Below, in pieces: positions 51,518 through 60,405 of a stretch of DNA of 64,000 bases. The position numbers and the translations under genes were made by a program. The stretch comes from JACVRW01 sp038323835 (GTDB lineage: Bacteria > Actinomycetota > Thermoleophilia > Solirubrobacterales > Thermoleophilaceae): contig JBBQHI010000008.1 in the NCBI GenBank assembly GCA_038323835.1, forward strand, positions 31,433 through 95,432, given 5' to 3'. Position 1 is the first letter of the stretch; the number at the start of each line of letters is the position of its first letter. The notes beneath the pieces were generated by a model. The model did not search any database. It worked only from the letters and a program-made list of their open reading frames with translations, and was not told where the DNA came from.

Positions 51518-52245
51518 CCGGCTGCCGTCTTCTTCCTCGACCGCGCGCGCTCGACCAGCGATCCGATCACCCTGCTGCGCTGGTCCTCCTCGGGGTGCCA
51601 CAGCACGCCCAGCACAAAGTCGCGGCCGGGCAGCTCCACAGCCTCCACCAGGTCGTCCTCTGCCGAGCGCCCGCTCACCACCAGGCCCTCCCCCAGCTCG
51701 GCGAGGCCCTGGTGGTGGTGTGACTTCACGCCCGTGGTCTCACCGCCCACCGCGCCGGCCGCCAGCGACCCGGGCTCCAGCCGCACCTCGTGGTCCGAGA
51801 ACACGCCCGACACCTCGCGGTGGCGCTCATGGCCGAGGGCGTCCGGGAGATGCTGGTCGATCGTGCCGCCCAGCGCGACGTTCAGCATCTGCACGCCACG
51901 GCAGATGCCGAGCAGCGGAATGTCACGCTCGAGAGCCCGGTGCGCCAGCGCCAGCTCGAAGCGATCGCGCTCCGGCCAGGTCCCGTTGGTCTCGGGGTGG
52001 GGCCTGGCCCCGTAGGTCGCGGGGTCCACATCCGCCCCTCCGGCGAGCACGAGCCCGTCCAGCAGACCCAGCGTCTCGTCGGGCGACTCGGCGGACTCGT
52101 CGTCGGGGGGCAGCACGACGGCCAGCCCGCCGGCGGCCTGAACGGCCTTTGAGTACACGCGCGGGGAGATGTTGCACAGCACCTCCCAGGCCCGCCACCG
52201 CACCAGCTCCATCGCACTGCAGATGCCGATGACCGGACGGCTCAC
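51514..52245 (-). CDS. puuD: Gamma-glutamyl-GABA hydrolase (PuuD-like, peptidase C26)
   Basis: A 243-residue class I amidotransferase-fold hydrolase. The nucleophile Cys is in PLLGICRGVQMLNVALGGTI, the His-x-Glu pair in VLGVLWHPEEDQRS, and the N-terminal RPVIGICSAME and GLVLAGGADVDPATYG match PuuD. It cuts the gamma-glutamyl group from gamma-glutamyl-GABA. It overlaps PuuA-like and ALDH genes by 4 nt on each side. Confidence 0.93.
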   Translation of the reverse strand: MSRPVIGICSAMELVRWRAWEVLCNISPRVYSKAVQAAGGLAVVLPPDDESAESPDETLGLLDGLVLAGGADVDPATYGARPHPETNGTWPERDRFELALAHRALERDIPLLGICRGVQMLNVALGGTIDQHLPDALGHERHREVSGVFSDHEVRLEPGSLAAGAVGGETTGVKSHHHQGLAELGEGLVVSGRSAEDDLVEAVELPGRDFVLGVLWHPEEDQRSRVIGSLVERARSRKKTAAG

Positions 52246-53573
52246 AGGCGCTCGAAGCCGCGGAACTTCTCCCAGTCGGTGATGGCCTTCTCGAAGGCGT
52301 CGAGCTCCACCCGGGCGTGGTTCACGTAGTGGTCCACCACCTCCTGCCCGAAGGCGTCGCGGGCCAGCTCCGACCCGGCGAACAGGTCGCGCGCGGCGTA
52401 GAGGGTGTGGGGCACGCGCTCCTTGTCCGACTCGTAGGCGTTGCCCTCCATCGCCGGCTCCAGCGGCAGCTCTTCATCGATCCCGCGAAGCCCTGCGGCG
52501 ATCATGGCGGCCAGCGCCAGATACGGGTTCACGTCGGCGCCGGGCAGCCGGTTCTCCACCCGCAGGCCCTCGCCGTGCCCCACCACGCGCATGGAGCAGG
52601 TGCGGTTGTCGCGGCCCCAGGCCACCGCGGTCGGGGCGAACGAGCCCTCCACGAAGCGCTTGTAGGAGTTCACCTGGGGGGCGAACAGGAGCGTGAGCTC
52701 GGAGAGCGCCGCGAGCTGGCCGGCCACGAAGTGGTCGAAGGTCTGCTGCTGCTCGGCGAACACGCTGCCACTTCCGTCCGCCTTCTGGAGCGAGCAGTGG
52801 ATGTGACACGAGTTGCCCTCGTGCTCGTTCAGCTTGGCCATGAACGTGAGCGCATACCCCTCCTGCGCTGCGATCTCCTTGGCCCCCGTCTTGTAGAGCG
52901 CGTGATCGTCGGCCGTCTTCAGCGCCTCGTCGTAGCGGAAGTTGATCTCGTGCTGGCCGAAGTTGCACTCGCCCTTCGAGTTCTCTACCTTCATCCCGGC
53001 GCCCTTCATCGAGTTCCGGATGCGGCGGATGAACGGCTCCACGCGCGCGGTGCCCACCAGCGAGTAGTCCACGTTGTAGAGGTTCACCGGCTCGAGGTCC
53101 CGGTAGCTCTTGCGCCACGCGTCCTCGTAGGTGTCGTTGAAGAGCATGAACTCGAGCTCCGTGCCCGCGGCCGCGCTCCATCCCCGCTCGGCGAGGCGGC
53201 CCAGCTGACGGCGGAGGATCTGCCGCGGCGAGGCCGCCACGTCCGTCCCGTCGTGCCACTGGAGATCGGCCATCACCATGACCGTTCCCTCGTGCCACGG
53301 CACGGGCCTCAGCGTGTCCACGTCGGGCTTCATCACGAAGTCGCCGTAGCCCCGGGACCAGCTCGACATCTCGTACCCGGACACCGTCTCCATGTCCACG
53401 TCCACGGCGAGGAGGTAGTTGCAGCCCTCGGCGTCGTTCTCGGCCACCTCCTCCAGGAAGTGGTCGGCGGTGAGCCGCTTTCCCTGCAGGCGGCCCTCCA
53501 TGTCGGCGATCGCGAGCAGCACCGTGTCCACGGTGCCGCCCTCGACCGCCCTGCGAAGCTCCTGGATGGTCAC
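52242..53573 (-). CDS. puuA: Glutamine synthetase-family ligase (gamma-glutamylpolyamine synthetase, PuuA-like)
   Basis: A 443-residue glutamine-synthetase-fold ligase. The beta-grasp part (VLLAIADMEGRLQGKRLTAD) precedes the catalytic domain: GTELEFMLFNDTYEDAW and GECNFGQHEINFRYDEALKT supply metal ligands, NEHEGNSCHIHCSLQKADGS the ammonia/nucleotide site, and VENRLPGADVNPYLALAAMI the last ligands. It lacks the adenylylation-loop Tyr of GlnA and sits between PuuD and an amino acid permease. It most likely glutamylates putrescine or a related amine. It begins at GTG. Confidence 0.92.
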   Translation of the reverse strand: MTIQELRRAVEGGTVDTVLLAIADMEGRLQGKRLTADHFLEEVAENDAEGCNYLLAVDVDMETVSGYEMSSWSRGYGDFVMKPDVDTLRPVPWHEGTVMVMADLQWHDGTDVAASPRQILRRQLGRLAERGWSAAAGTELEFMLFNDTYEDAWRKSYRDLEPVNLYNVDYSLVGTARVEPFIRRIRNSMKGAGMKVENSKGECNFGQHEINFRYDEALKTADDHALYKTGAKEIAAQEGYALTFMAKLNEHEGNSCHIHCSLQKADGSGSVFAEQQQTFDHFVAGQLAALSELTLLFAPQVNSYKRFVEGSFAPTAVAWGRDNRTCSMRVVGHGEGLRVENRLPGADVNPYLALAAMIAAGLRGIDEELPLEPAMEGNAYESDKERVPHTLYAARDLFAGSELARDAFGQEVVDHYVNHARVELDAFEKAITDWEKFRGFERL

Positions 53574-53583
53574 GCGCCTGAAA

Positions 53584-55200
53584 CTAGCCGGGCTCGTCGG
53601 GCGCGATCACGCGCCCGGTCTCGTCGGTGGTGATCTGGCGGACCGGGCCCTCGAACGAGTTGCGGGCCGAGATCAGCCACCACAGTCCGACCGCGAGGAT
53701 CACGACCGCGACCGTGACCGGCGCGTAGTTCAGGAACTTGAGGTCGAACTCGTCATTCCAGGGCACTCCCGCTGGTGCTTGCGGGAGGCTGAAGATGATC
53801 ACGCAGATGATCACCCAGATCACCGCTGCGGGGTTGACCCACTTGTACTTCTTGCCGAGGGTCCAGGGCCCCGGCTGCCAGGAGTCGCCCTGGCGCCAGC
53901 GGAGGTACACGGGAATCACGTACGCGATGTAGAGACCTATGACGGTGATCGAAACCACGGCCGTGAAGGCGTAGGTGAAGTTGTTCTCGTCGCCCTTGAG
54001 CGCGGGTAGCGTCACCAGGAACGACAGGAAGGCCATGAACACCACCGCGTATGCGGGCACGCGATGGTGGTTGAGGCGTGTCCAGATGCGGTGCCCGGGC
54101 ACGGCCCGGTCGCGCGAGAAGGCGTAACACATGCGTGAGGCACTGGTCAGCCCGGCCATGCCGCAGAAGAGCTGGCCGATCACGGCGATCATGATCACCA
54201 TCTTCGCCGCCCATGGATCGAGCGCGCTGCCGAAGATCGCGGTGGAGGCCCCGAGCCCGAAGCCGTTACCCGGATCGTTGATGAACTTGGTGTCGGTGGC
54301 CGCGAAGGTGATGGCCAGGAGCACGAACCAGCCGATCACCCCGGACCAGAAAACGGAGCGCCATACGCCCTTGGCGGCACCGATCGCCGCGCCCTTGGTC
54401 TCCTCGCTGATGTGGGCCGAGGCGTCGTAGCCGGTCTGGGTGTACATCGTCAGCAGGAAGCCCAGCGGAAGAACGTAGAACCAGAAGAAACCACCGCCGA
54501 TGCTCGAGTCGCTGAAACCGGTGTTGTTGATGCGCTGCGTGAAGACGAAGTCGAGGCTCTGGTGCTTGTCGGGCACGATGATCAGAATGCCGATGATCAC
54601 GGCCACGCCGAGCACGTGCCAGCCAACGGAAATGTTGTTGAAGAGGGCCACCAGCGGCGAGGAGAAGATGTTCACGACTGCGTGCAGCGTGAGGATGCCG
54701 ACGAAGAGCACGAAGGTCTCGGAGAGGATGTGCTCGGTGTCGCCGAAGTTCATGACGCCCAGGTCCAGCTTGTAGAGACCGAAGAGCACGTTCATGAACT
54801 GGGCGCACGCGTAATCGACCGAGGCCACCACGCCCACCAGCCCGATGAGGTTGAACCAGCCGGTGAACCAGCCCCAGGTCTTGCCCCCGAGCTCGGACGC
54901 CCACCAGTAGATGCCACCGGCGGTGGGGTAGCGCGACACCAGCTCGGACATCGAGAATGCCACGAGCAGGATCAGCCCGCAGATGATCGGCCAGCCCCAG
55001 CTGATGGCGATCGGCCCGCCGCTGTTCCAGGCCACGAAGTAGCTGGTGAAACACCCGGCGAGTACCGAGATGATCGTGAAGGAGATGGCGAAGTTGGAGA
55101 AACTGCTCCACCCGCGCTGGAGGGACTGCGTATAGCCGAGCTCCGCGAGTCGCTTCTCGTCCTCGCCAGCCAGGTCTGCTTCGGGGGCTCCGGTGGACAT
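53584..55200 (-). CDS. APC-family amino acid/polyamine permease
   Basis: About 538 residues, twelve helices. The conserved start of APC transporters is present (LGYTQSLQRGWSSFSNFAIS), then PIAISWGWPIICGLILLVAF, VSRYPTAGGIYWWASELGG and YDASAHISEETKGAAIGAAK. The fit is best with the GABA/putrescine permease subgroup (BAT1/PuuP-like). It is the first gene of the operon and should bring in the amine or amino acid degraded by the downstream enzymes. An in-frame ATG at 55221 is possible but less likely. Confidence 0.9.
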   Translation of the reverse strand: MSTGAPEADLAGEDEKRLAELGYTQSLQRGWSSFSNFAISFTIISVLAGCFTSYFVAWNSGGPIAISWGWPIICGLILLVAFSMSELVSRYPTAGGIYWWASELGGKTWGWFTGWFNLIGLVGVVASVDYACAQFMNVLFGLYKLDLGVMNFGDTEHILSETFVLFVGILTLHAVVNIFSSPLVALFNNISVGWHVLGVAVIIGILIIVPDKHQSLDFVFTQRINNTGFSDSSIGGGFFWFYVLPLGFLLTMYTQTGYDASAHISEETKGAAIGAAKGVWRSVFWSGVIGWFVLLAITFAATDTKFINDPGNGFGLGASTAIFGSALDPWAAKMVIMIAVIGQLFCGMAGLTSASRMCYAFSRDRAVPGHRIWTRLNHHRVPAYAVVFMAFLSFLVTLPALKGDENNFTYAFTAVVSITVIGLYIAYVIPVYLRWRQGDSWQPGPWTLGKKYKWVNPAAVIWVIICVIIFSLPQAPAGVPWNDEFDLKFLNYAPVTVAVVILAVGLWWLISARNSFEGPVRQITTDETGRVIAPDEPG

Positions 55201-55287
55201 CGAGTCGCTTTCTCCCTTCATCGGGAGGCCGGTGATCCGGCGCTCCGGCGAGAATGGTTTGGTGGACCGACCTATTCGATGCGCGCG

Positions 55288-55317
55288 ACCCTAAGCAACC
55301 GGAACCTGTGGTGTCAA
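55288..55317 (-). promoter_or_regulatory. Promoter of the permease-puu-type operon
   Basis: On the minus strand TTGACA (55312-55317) and TAGGGT (55288-55293) are 18 nt apart, the best consensus match noticed in the window. The predicted leader is about 80 nt. Confidence 0.6.
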
Positions 55318-55348
55318 CCATCGGCGCCCTTGTCGATAGCGCGTCGCC

Positions 55349-56488
55349 GTGCCTGACGTCCAGGTTGCCGTGGTCGGTGCGGGGGTGGTCGGATGCGCCA
55401 CCGCCCTCGAGCTGCGCCGGCGCGGCGCGTCCGTGGCCCTGCTCGAGGCGGAGGCGGCGCCGGGCCTGGCGGCCAGCGGCACCAACTCCGGGATCCTCCA
55501 CACCGGCTTCGACTCCACGCCCGGCGAGCTCGAGACCGAGCTCATCCTGAGGTCGGCCAGGATCCGCGACGGGGTGACCGACGGTCTCGCGATTCCCGTT
55601 CTGCGCTGCGGCGCCGTCCTGCGTCCCGAGAACGCGGAGGGGCGAGCCACGGCCGTGCGCCTGGCGGAGCGCGCGGAGCGCAACGGCGTCCACGCGCGTG
55701 TGAGCGACGACGGCTCGCTCGCGGTGCCGGGCGAGTCCGTGACCGATCCTGTGGCCTACACGCTCGCTCTCGCGTCGGCCGCGGTCCGGCTGGGCGTGCA
55801 TATATGGACGCGCTGGCGCGTGGACGGAATCCGGGCGGTGGAGGAGGGCCTCGAGCTGCACGAGCCCGGCGGCGCCCGGCTCCGCTGCCGCGTGGCCGTG
55901 AACTGCGCCGGGCTTCGCGCTGACGAGGTGGCCGCTCTCGCCGGCGACCACTCGTTCGAGATCTACCCTCGCAAGGGCGAGTTCCTCGTCTTCGATCCCC
56001 GGGACGGGGAGCCCCTGACCGCGATCCTGCTCCCCGTTCCGACCGAGAGGACCAAGGGGGTGCTCGTCTTCCCCACTCTCGACGGCAAGGTGGTGGCGGG
56101 CCCGACGGCGATCGACCAGGAGGACAAGGACGACTGGTCGGTGCGCGAGGCGGCGACCGGCGAGGTCCTCGGTGCGGCAGCAAGGATGCACCCGCCGCTG
56201 GAGGGCGCGGAGCCGGTGGCCACCTACGCCGGCCTGCGTCCCGCGGGTCGCGGGGTGAACTACGTGATCGGGGTGTCCCGGCAGTGTGGGCGGCTCGTGA
56301 ACGTGGCCGCGATCAGATCTACCGGACTCACCGCGTCGCTGGGGATCGCCGAGAGCGTGTCTGTCGTGGTGCGCGACCTGGGGATCGAGCTCGGCGAGCT
56401 GGGGGAGCTCCCCGCGCCCGAGCCGCCCGGCGCGCTCACCGCGGACGGGCCCTGGTGGCGGCGATCCGCCGAGTACCGAGGGTCATGA
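55349..56488 (+). CDS. FAD-dependent oxidoreductase (GlpA/LhgO-like)
   Basis: A 379-residue DAO-superfamily flavoprotein. VAVVGAGVVGCATALELRRR is the FAD loop; SGTNSGILHTGFDSTPGELE and YPRKGEFLVFDPRDGEPLTA match glycerol-3-phosphate dehydrogenase/L-2-hydroxyglutarate oxidase types. VATYAGLRPAGRGVNYVIGV and VAAIRSTGLTASLGIAESV form the C-terminal substrate region. It starts at GTG and its stop overlaps the kinase start by 4 nt. The pairing points to a glycerol-3-phosphate-like substrate made by the kinase. It is divergent from the polyamine-type operon. Confidence 0.87.
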   Translation: MPDVQVAVVGAGVVGCATALELRRRGASVALLEAEAAPGLAASGTNSGILHTGFDSTPGELETELILRSARIRDGVTDGLAIPVLRCGAVLRPENAEGRATAVRLAERAERNGVHARVSDDGSLAVPGESVTDPVAYTLALASAAVRLGVHIWTRWRVDGIRAVEEGLELHEPGGARLRCRVAVNCAGLRADEVAALAGDHSFEIYPRKGEFLVFDPRDGEPLTAILLPVPTERTKGVLVFPTLDGKVVAGPTAIDQEDKDDWSVREAATGEVLGAAARMHPPLEGAEPVATYAGLRPAGRGVNYVIGVSRQCGRLVNVAAIRSTGLTASLGIAESVSVVVRDLGIELGELGELPAPEPPGALTADGPWWRRSAEYRGS

Positions 56489-57960
56489 GCCGGCCGCTGC
56501 TGCTCGGCATCGACGAGGGCACCTCGGCCGTGAAGGCGGTCGTGTATGACGTGGACCTCACGCCCGTGGCCGAGGCGCGCCGGGACAAGGCTCTCGACCA
56601 CCCCCGTCCCGGGTGGGTCGAGCAGGACCCGCACGCGGTGCTCGTGGCCGTGGTGGACGCGGTGGCCGAGGTGCTCCGCGACCTCGACGGCGAGGTGGTG
56701 GCGTGCGGACTCGACCACCAGGGCGAATCGGTGCTCGCATGGGAGGCGGAGGGGGCCGAGCCGCTCACGCCGATCGTGACCTGGCAGGACAAGCGCTCAC
56801 AGGAGGCCCTCGACCGGATCGAGGCGGACGGGCGAGCGGACGAGGTGCGGGGGCGAAGCGGGCTCCCCCTCGACCCCTACTTCTCGGCCGGCAAGCTCGC
56901 CTGGCTGCTGGAGCACGAGCCGGCCGTGGCCTCGGCGCTCGACGCCGGGACGCTCCGGCTCGGCACCGTGGACGCGTGGCTGTGCGACGTGCTCGGGGCC
57001 GGGTTCGCCACCGACGCGTCCACCGCGTCGCGTACGCAGCTTTCCGTGCCCGGAGCGGCCGACTGGGACGACGCGCTGCTCGCGGCGTTCGGGGTGCCCC
57101 GCGCCGCGCTCCCGCCGATCCGCGACAGCGCCGGCCGGCTCGGCACGCTCCGCCACCCCGACTGGGCGGGCGAGCTCCCGCTGTGCGCCCAGGTGGTGGA
57201 CCAGCAGGCCGCCCTCGCGGGTGCGGGTTGCGTGAGCCCCGGACGCGTGAAGGCCACCTACGGCACCGGAGTGTTCGTCCTCGCGCACGCGGGAGACTCA
57301 CGCCCGGACCCAGCGCCCGGCGGGCTCATCCCTACGGTGGCGTGGAGGATCGGCGGCCGGGTTCAGTACGCCCTCGATGGCGGAGTGTTCACGGCGGGCG
57401 CATTGCTGGAATGGCTGAGCCGCGACCTGGGTCTCGCCGCCGGCCCGCCCGAGCTTGCCGCCCTGGCGTCCGAGGTGAAGGACAGCGATGGCGTCCGGAT
57501 GTTGCCCTCGCTCGCGGGACTCGGCGCTCCGTGGTGGCGACCGGAGGCGAGGGCGGTGATCGCCGGCCTCTCGGGACGCACCCGTCCAGGGCACCTGGCC
57601 CGGGCGGCTCTCGAGGGGATCGCATGGCGGGTGGCCGACATCGTGGCCGCCGTGTCCGAGCACGCGAAGCCGGAGGCGTTGCGCGTGGATGGAGGGCTCA
57701 GTCGCAACGACCTCCTGCTCCAACTGCAAGCCGATTGCACGGGCTTGCCCATCGAGCGGGGGATAATCGATGCGACCGCGGCGGGCGCCGCCGCCCTGGC
57801 CGCCGTGGGCGCCGGCGTGTGGGATGGCACTCGGGAGATCGGCGAGCGCGTGCCCACGGGCGCGCGAACCGCACCCGTAACGGACGATGGCGAGCGGCGG
57901 CGTGAACACGACGCCTGGCGGGCGTTCGTGGAGGCTGCGGCGGGCCTCCAGAGGCTGTAA
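56485..57960 (+). CDS. FGGY-family carbohydrate kinase, glycerol kinase-like
   Basis: A 491-residue ASKHA kinase. The phosphate-binding strand is LLGIDEGTSAVKAVVYDVDL, then PIVTWQDKRSQEALDRIEAD and LDPYFSAGKLAWLLEHEPAV, close to glycerol kinase. VVDQQAALAGAGC and KATYGTGVFVLAHAG match the substrate and ATP regions, with the catalytic Asp in DQQ. The usual N-Q-R-E glycerol motif reads DHQGES here, so the Arg that binds glycerol is Gly. The substrate may be another polyol. It forms an operon with the FAD oxidoreductase. Confidence 0.88.
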   Translation: MSRPLLLGIDEGTSAVKAVVYDVDLTPVAEARRDKALDHPRPGWVEQDPHAVLVAVVDAVAEVLRDLDGEVVACGLDHQGESVLAWEAEGAEPLTPIVTWQDKRSQEALDRIEADGRADEVRGRSGLPLDPYFSAGKLAWLLEHEPAVASALDAGTLRLGTVDAWLCDVLGAGFATDASTASRTQLSVPGAADWDDALLAAFGVPRAALPPIRDSAGRLGTLRHPDWAGELPLCAQVVDQQAALAGAGCVSPGRVKATYGTGVFVLAHAGDSRPDPAPGGLIPTVAWRIGGRVQYALDGGVFTAGALLEWLSRDLGLAAGPPELAALASEVKDSDGVRMLPSLAGLGAPWWRPEARAVIAGLSGRTRPGHLARAALEGIAWRVADIVAAVSEHAKPEALRVDGGLSRNDLLLQLQADCTGLPIERGIIDATAAGAAALAAVGAGVWDGTREIGERVPTGARTAPVTDDGERRREHDAWRAFVEAAAGLQRL

Positions 57961-58491
57961 CCGGGGGGCTATCGTGGCCCCTCGGGGTCATTCCGCCGGC
58001 GCCGCAGCGTCCTTTGGCGCGGTCTGTGCATCAGGGTCGGCTTGCGGGGGCTCCACTGGTGTAACCCTCAGTCCCCATGCGGTCTGGAGGGCGACGAAGC
58101 GGGTGTAACCACGCCCGCCCCTCGGGTGTCGATCGCGGACTTTCTGGGCCCTCCGAGCATGGGCGGGGCATAGCCCGGAGGTATGTGCGAGCGGCCGGCC
58201 GGCTCGACCCCGAGATTGGCGGCCGCGGGAGGGCTTGCTCACCCAGAAAGGTTCGGGTCCGAACCTTTCTTGCGCCCTCGATAGCCCGATGGCGGCGGCG
58301 GGATCTTCCGGTTCACGCAGGGCACATGGTTCATTCATCCCGTGGACCAAGAATGAAGAAACCTCGTGTTTGCCCTTGAAACTGGAGCGGCTCCCGTGGA
58401 AACTCCTGTACCCGCGCGCAGACGTTGGCCGCCCCAACATGCGCACGGCACGCTCAACCCGGGTATAGGGCCCGGAGCGAGAACAACCGAC
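57961..58491 (+). other. Gene-free stretch between the kinase and the repeat protein
   Basis: I see no gene that I can support. A minus-strand frame ending at 57988 (GGRGYTRFVALQTAWGLRVT) looks slightly protein-like but has no start or relatives that I know. The stretch holds the 26-nt palindrome at 58245-58270 and, near its end, a TATAGG hexamer (58463-58468) that could be the -10 of the next gene. Confidence 0.4.
58245..58270. repeat. Perfect 26-nt palindrome
   Basis: AGAAAGGTTCGG-GT-CCGAACCTTTCT: 12-bp arms around a 2-nt centre. No T-tract follows on either strand, so a protein-binding operator or a cruciform is more likely than a terminator. It is AT-richer than its surroundings. Confidence 0.8.
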
Positions 58492-60333
58492 GTGTCGCCT
58501 ACAGCACTCTCCAGCCAGCCTCCGGCCGGGACGGCCTCCCACCCGTCCCGCCCCTCCGGCCTCCAGGCCTTCCTCGCCGTGCTCGCGCTGGCACTCGTCG
58601 CCCTCCTCGCTCCCTCCTCGGCTCTCGCGCTCCCCGGCGTGGATGCGCCCGCACTGCCGGTTGACACCGGCGCCGTGGTCCCGACGGTTGACACCTCGTT
58701 GCCACCAGAGGTTCCCGACCTGGCCGGCGTCCTGCCCGACGCCCCTACGAAGCCGGCCGCCGCGGGCCCCGCGGAGCCCGCAACTCCGGCCACCCCTGCG
58801 GAGCCCGCTGCCCCGGAGCCTGCAGACCCCGCCACTCCCGCAGACCCCGCCACTCCCGCAGACCCCGCCACCCCCGCAGACCCCGCCACCCCCGCAGACC
58901 CCACGGCGTCCTCCTCGGATCCGGTTGTAGACGCCCCGTCTACCAACGCCGGAACACCCTCCCCGCCGGCCGCCGATGACCCCCCGGCTTCCCCTCTTCC
59001 TGACCTCGGCGGCACGCTGCCCGATGTCCCGGCGCCTGACCTCCCTGACGTGGGCGGCTCGCTCCCCGATGTCCCAGCGCCTGACCTCCCCGATGTGAGC
59101 GGCACCATCCCGGACGAGACCCTCCCGGACACTCCGGCACCCGACCTCCCCGACGTGGGCGGAACGGTTCCCGACGTGCCCGTGGTGGACCTCCCCGACA
59201 CGGGCGGCACCCTCCCCGACACGGGCGGCACCCTCCCCGACACGGGCGGCACCCTCCCCGACACGGGCGGCACCCTCCCCGACACGGGCGGCACCCTCCC
59301 CGACACGGGCGGCACCCTCCCCGACGTCGGCGGCACCCTCCCCGACGTCGGCGGCACCCTCCCCGACGTCGGCGGCACCCTCCCCGCCCTCCCCGACCTC
59401 GGCGGTGTAACCACCCCCCTCCCGGACACTGGCGGCGTCATCCCCGCCCTCCCCGACCTCGGCGGGGTAACCCCAGCTCTCCCCGAGGTGGTCCCCATCC
59501 TGCCCGACGTTTTGCCGCTGCCGCCGGAGGTAGCGCCCGCCCTCCCCGACGTCACGGAGGTGCCGCCCCTCACCAACACGCTGCCGACGATCCCCGAGAT
59601 CTTGCCCGCTGTCCCGACCGTGCCGCAGATCCTCGATCCTGTCGTTCCGCAAATCCTCGATCGAGCCCCTGCCGAGCCGGGGCCGACCGTCCCGGACGTT
59701 CTTCCCCAGCTTCCGGTGATTCCGGATGTGATCGCACCGGTCACTGACGCGGTCGACGCGGTAACACCGGTCACGGTCGTGCCGCCGGCCGGCCCGACTC
59801 ATCTCCCGGACGGCCCGACCCATCAGGGCCCCGCGCTCGCGCCGATCCCGCCGGCATTCCTGCCGATCGGGTCGGTGCCGTCGTCGCCGCTCGGCAGCAC
59901 CGGGCTGTCCTGGTCCCTCTTCGGCGGGCTCCTCGGAAGCGAGGCCGGCGGACCGGGCAGCACCGGCCTGGGCGTCCTTCAGCTCCTGGGCCCGTCGGGC
60001 ACCGCCCTGTTCACCACGGGCAACGCCGCGCTCCTCGCCTTCACCGCGCCCGGGCACTCGGCGTTCGGCGCCACCGCCCCCTCCCGCAACCGGTCGGCAC
60101 CCGCCGCGCCGCCCTCGCACCCCGCGCCCGCGCCCGACCGGCGCGCTCCCACCCAGGCTCCGGGTGGCGCCTCCGCCGTCGGGGCCTCCGCCTCGGCGGG
60201 CTTCTTCTCCGGAACACTCTTCGCCACGCTCGTGCTTCTCGGCCTCGCCGCCCTGAGCACCAGCGTGTTGGCGATGGCCTCGGCCCGTTTGCGGCCGCAG
60301 GCCTATATCGCCCTCCTCGAGCGCCCCGGCTAG
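58492..60333 (+). CDS. Repeat-rich cell-surface protein with C-terminal membrane anchor
   Basis: A 613-residue Pro/Asp/Gly-rich exported protein from GTG 58492; an in-frame GTG at 58366 would bury the signal peptide. The signal (LQAFLAVLALALVALLAPSS) is followed by four DPATPA units, then LPDVPAPDLPDVGGS-type units, then nine exact LPD(T/V)GGT heptads, then Pro-rich LPD-x-L units. A C-terminal helix (FFSGTLFATLVLLGLAALST) with a basic tail anchors it like LPXTG-less surface proteins. The repeats should form an extended wall-spanning stalk. The function is unknown. Recent duplication is plain from the near-identical codons. Confidence 0.82.
   Translation: MSPTALSSQPPAGTASHPSRPSGLQAFLAVLALALVALLAPSSALALPGVDAPALPVDTGAVVPTVDTSLPPEVPDLAGVLPDAPTKPAAAGPAEPATPATPAEPAAPEPADPATPADPATPADPATPADPATPADPTASSSDPVVDAPSTNAGTPSPPAADDPPASPLPDLGGTLPDVPAPDLPDVGGSLPDVPAPDLPDVSGTIPDETLPDTPAPDLPDVGGTVPDVPVVDLPDTGGTLPDTGGTLPDTGGTLPDTGGTLPDTGGTLPDTGGTLPDVGGTLPDVGGTLPDVGGTLPALPDLGGVTTPLPDTGGVIPALPDLGGVTPALPEVVPILPDVLPLPPEVAPALPDVTEVPPLTNTLPTIPEILPAVPTVPQILDPVVPQILDRAPAEPGPTVPDVLPQLPVIPDVIAPVTDAVDAVTPVTVVPPAGPTHLPDGPTHQGPALAPIPPAFLPIGSVPSSPLGSTGLSWSLFGGLLGSEAGGPGSTGLGVLQLLGPSGTALFTTGNAALLAFTAPGHSAFGATAPSRNRSAPAAPPSHPAPAPDRRAPTQAPGGASAVGASASAGFFSGTLFATLVLLGLAALSTSVLAMASARLRPQAYIALLERPG
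59191..59379 (+). repeat. 21-bp tandem repeat array, nine units
   Basis: CTCCCCGACACGGGCGGCACC occurs six times, then three times with GTC for ACG. It encodes LPDTGGT/LPDVGGT heptads. The near identity suggests slippage or recombination and variable length between strains. A shorter array of four 18-bp units (DPATPA) lies at 58822-58893. Confidence 0.92.
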
Positions 60334-60405
60334 CCCACTCGGCTCAGCCAATCGCCAGTCGCCCCTGCGCGGCCGGTGGTCTCAACGCTCGAGAAGGAGT
60401 CCTTG

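Noticed and set aside
54266..56191. Long minus-strand frame over the permease and oxidoreductase
   Set aside because: It overlaps two well-supported genes in other frames and has Arg/His-rich shadow composition.
57961..58491. Riboswitch upstream of the surface protein
   Set aside because: I compared the region by eye with cyclic di-AMP and cobalamin riboswitch cores and found no convincing match.
59191..59379. CRISPR array
   Set aside because: Direct repeats are contiguous in-frame 21-bp units without spacers and encode protein heptads.
57988..60351. Long minus-strand frame (787 codons) opposite the repeat protein
   Set aside because: It mirrors the 21-bp repeats of the plus strand and has no recognisable domain; the plus frame has a signal peptide and membrane anchor.
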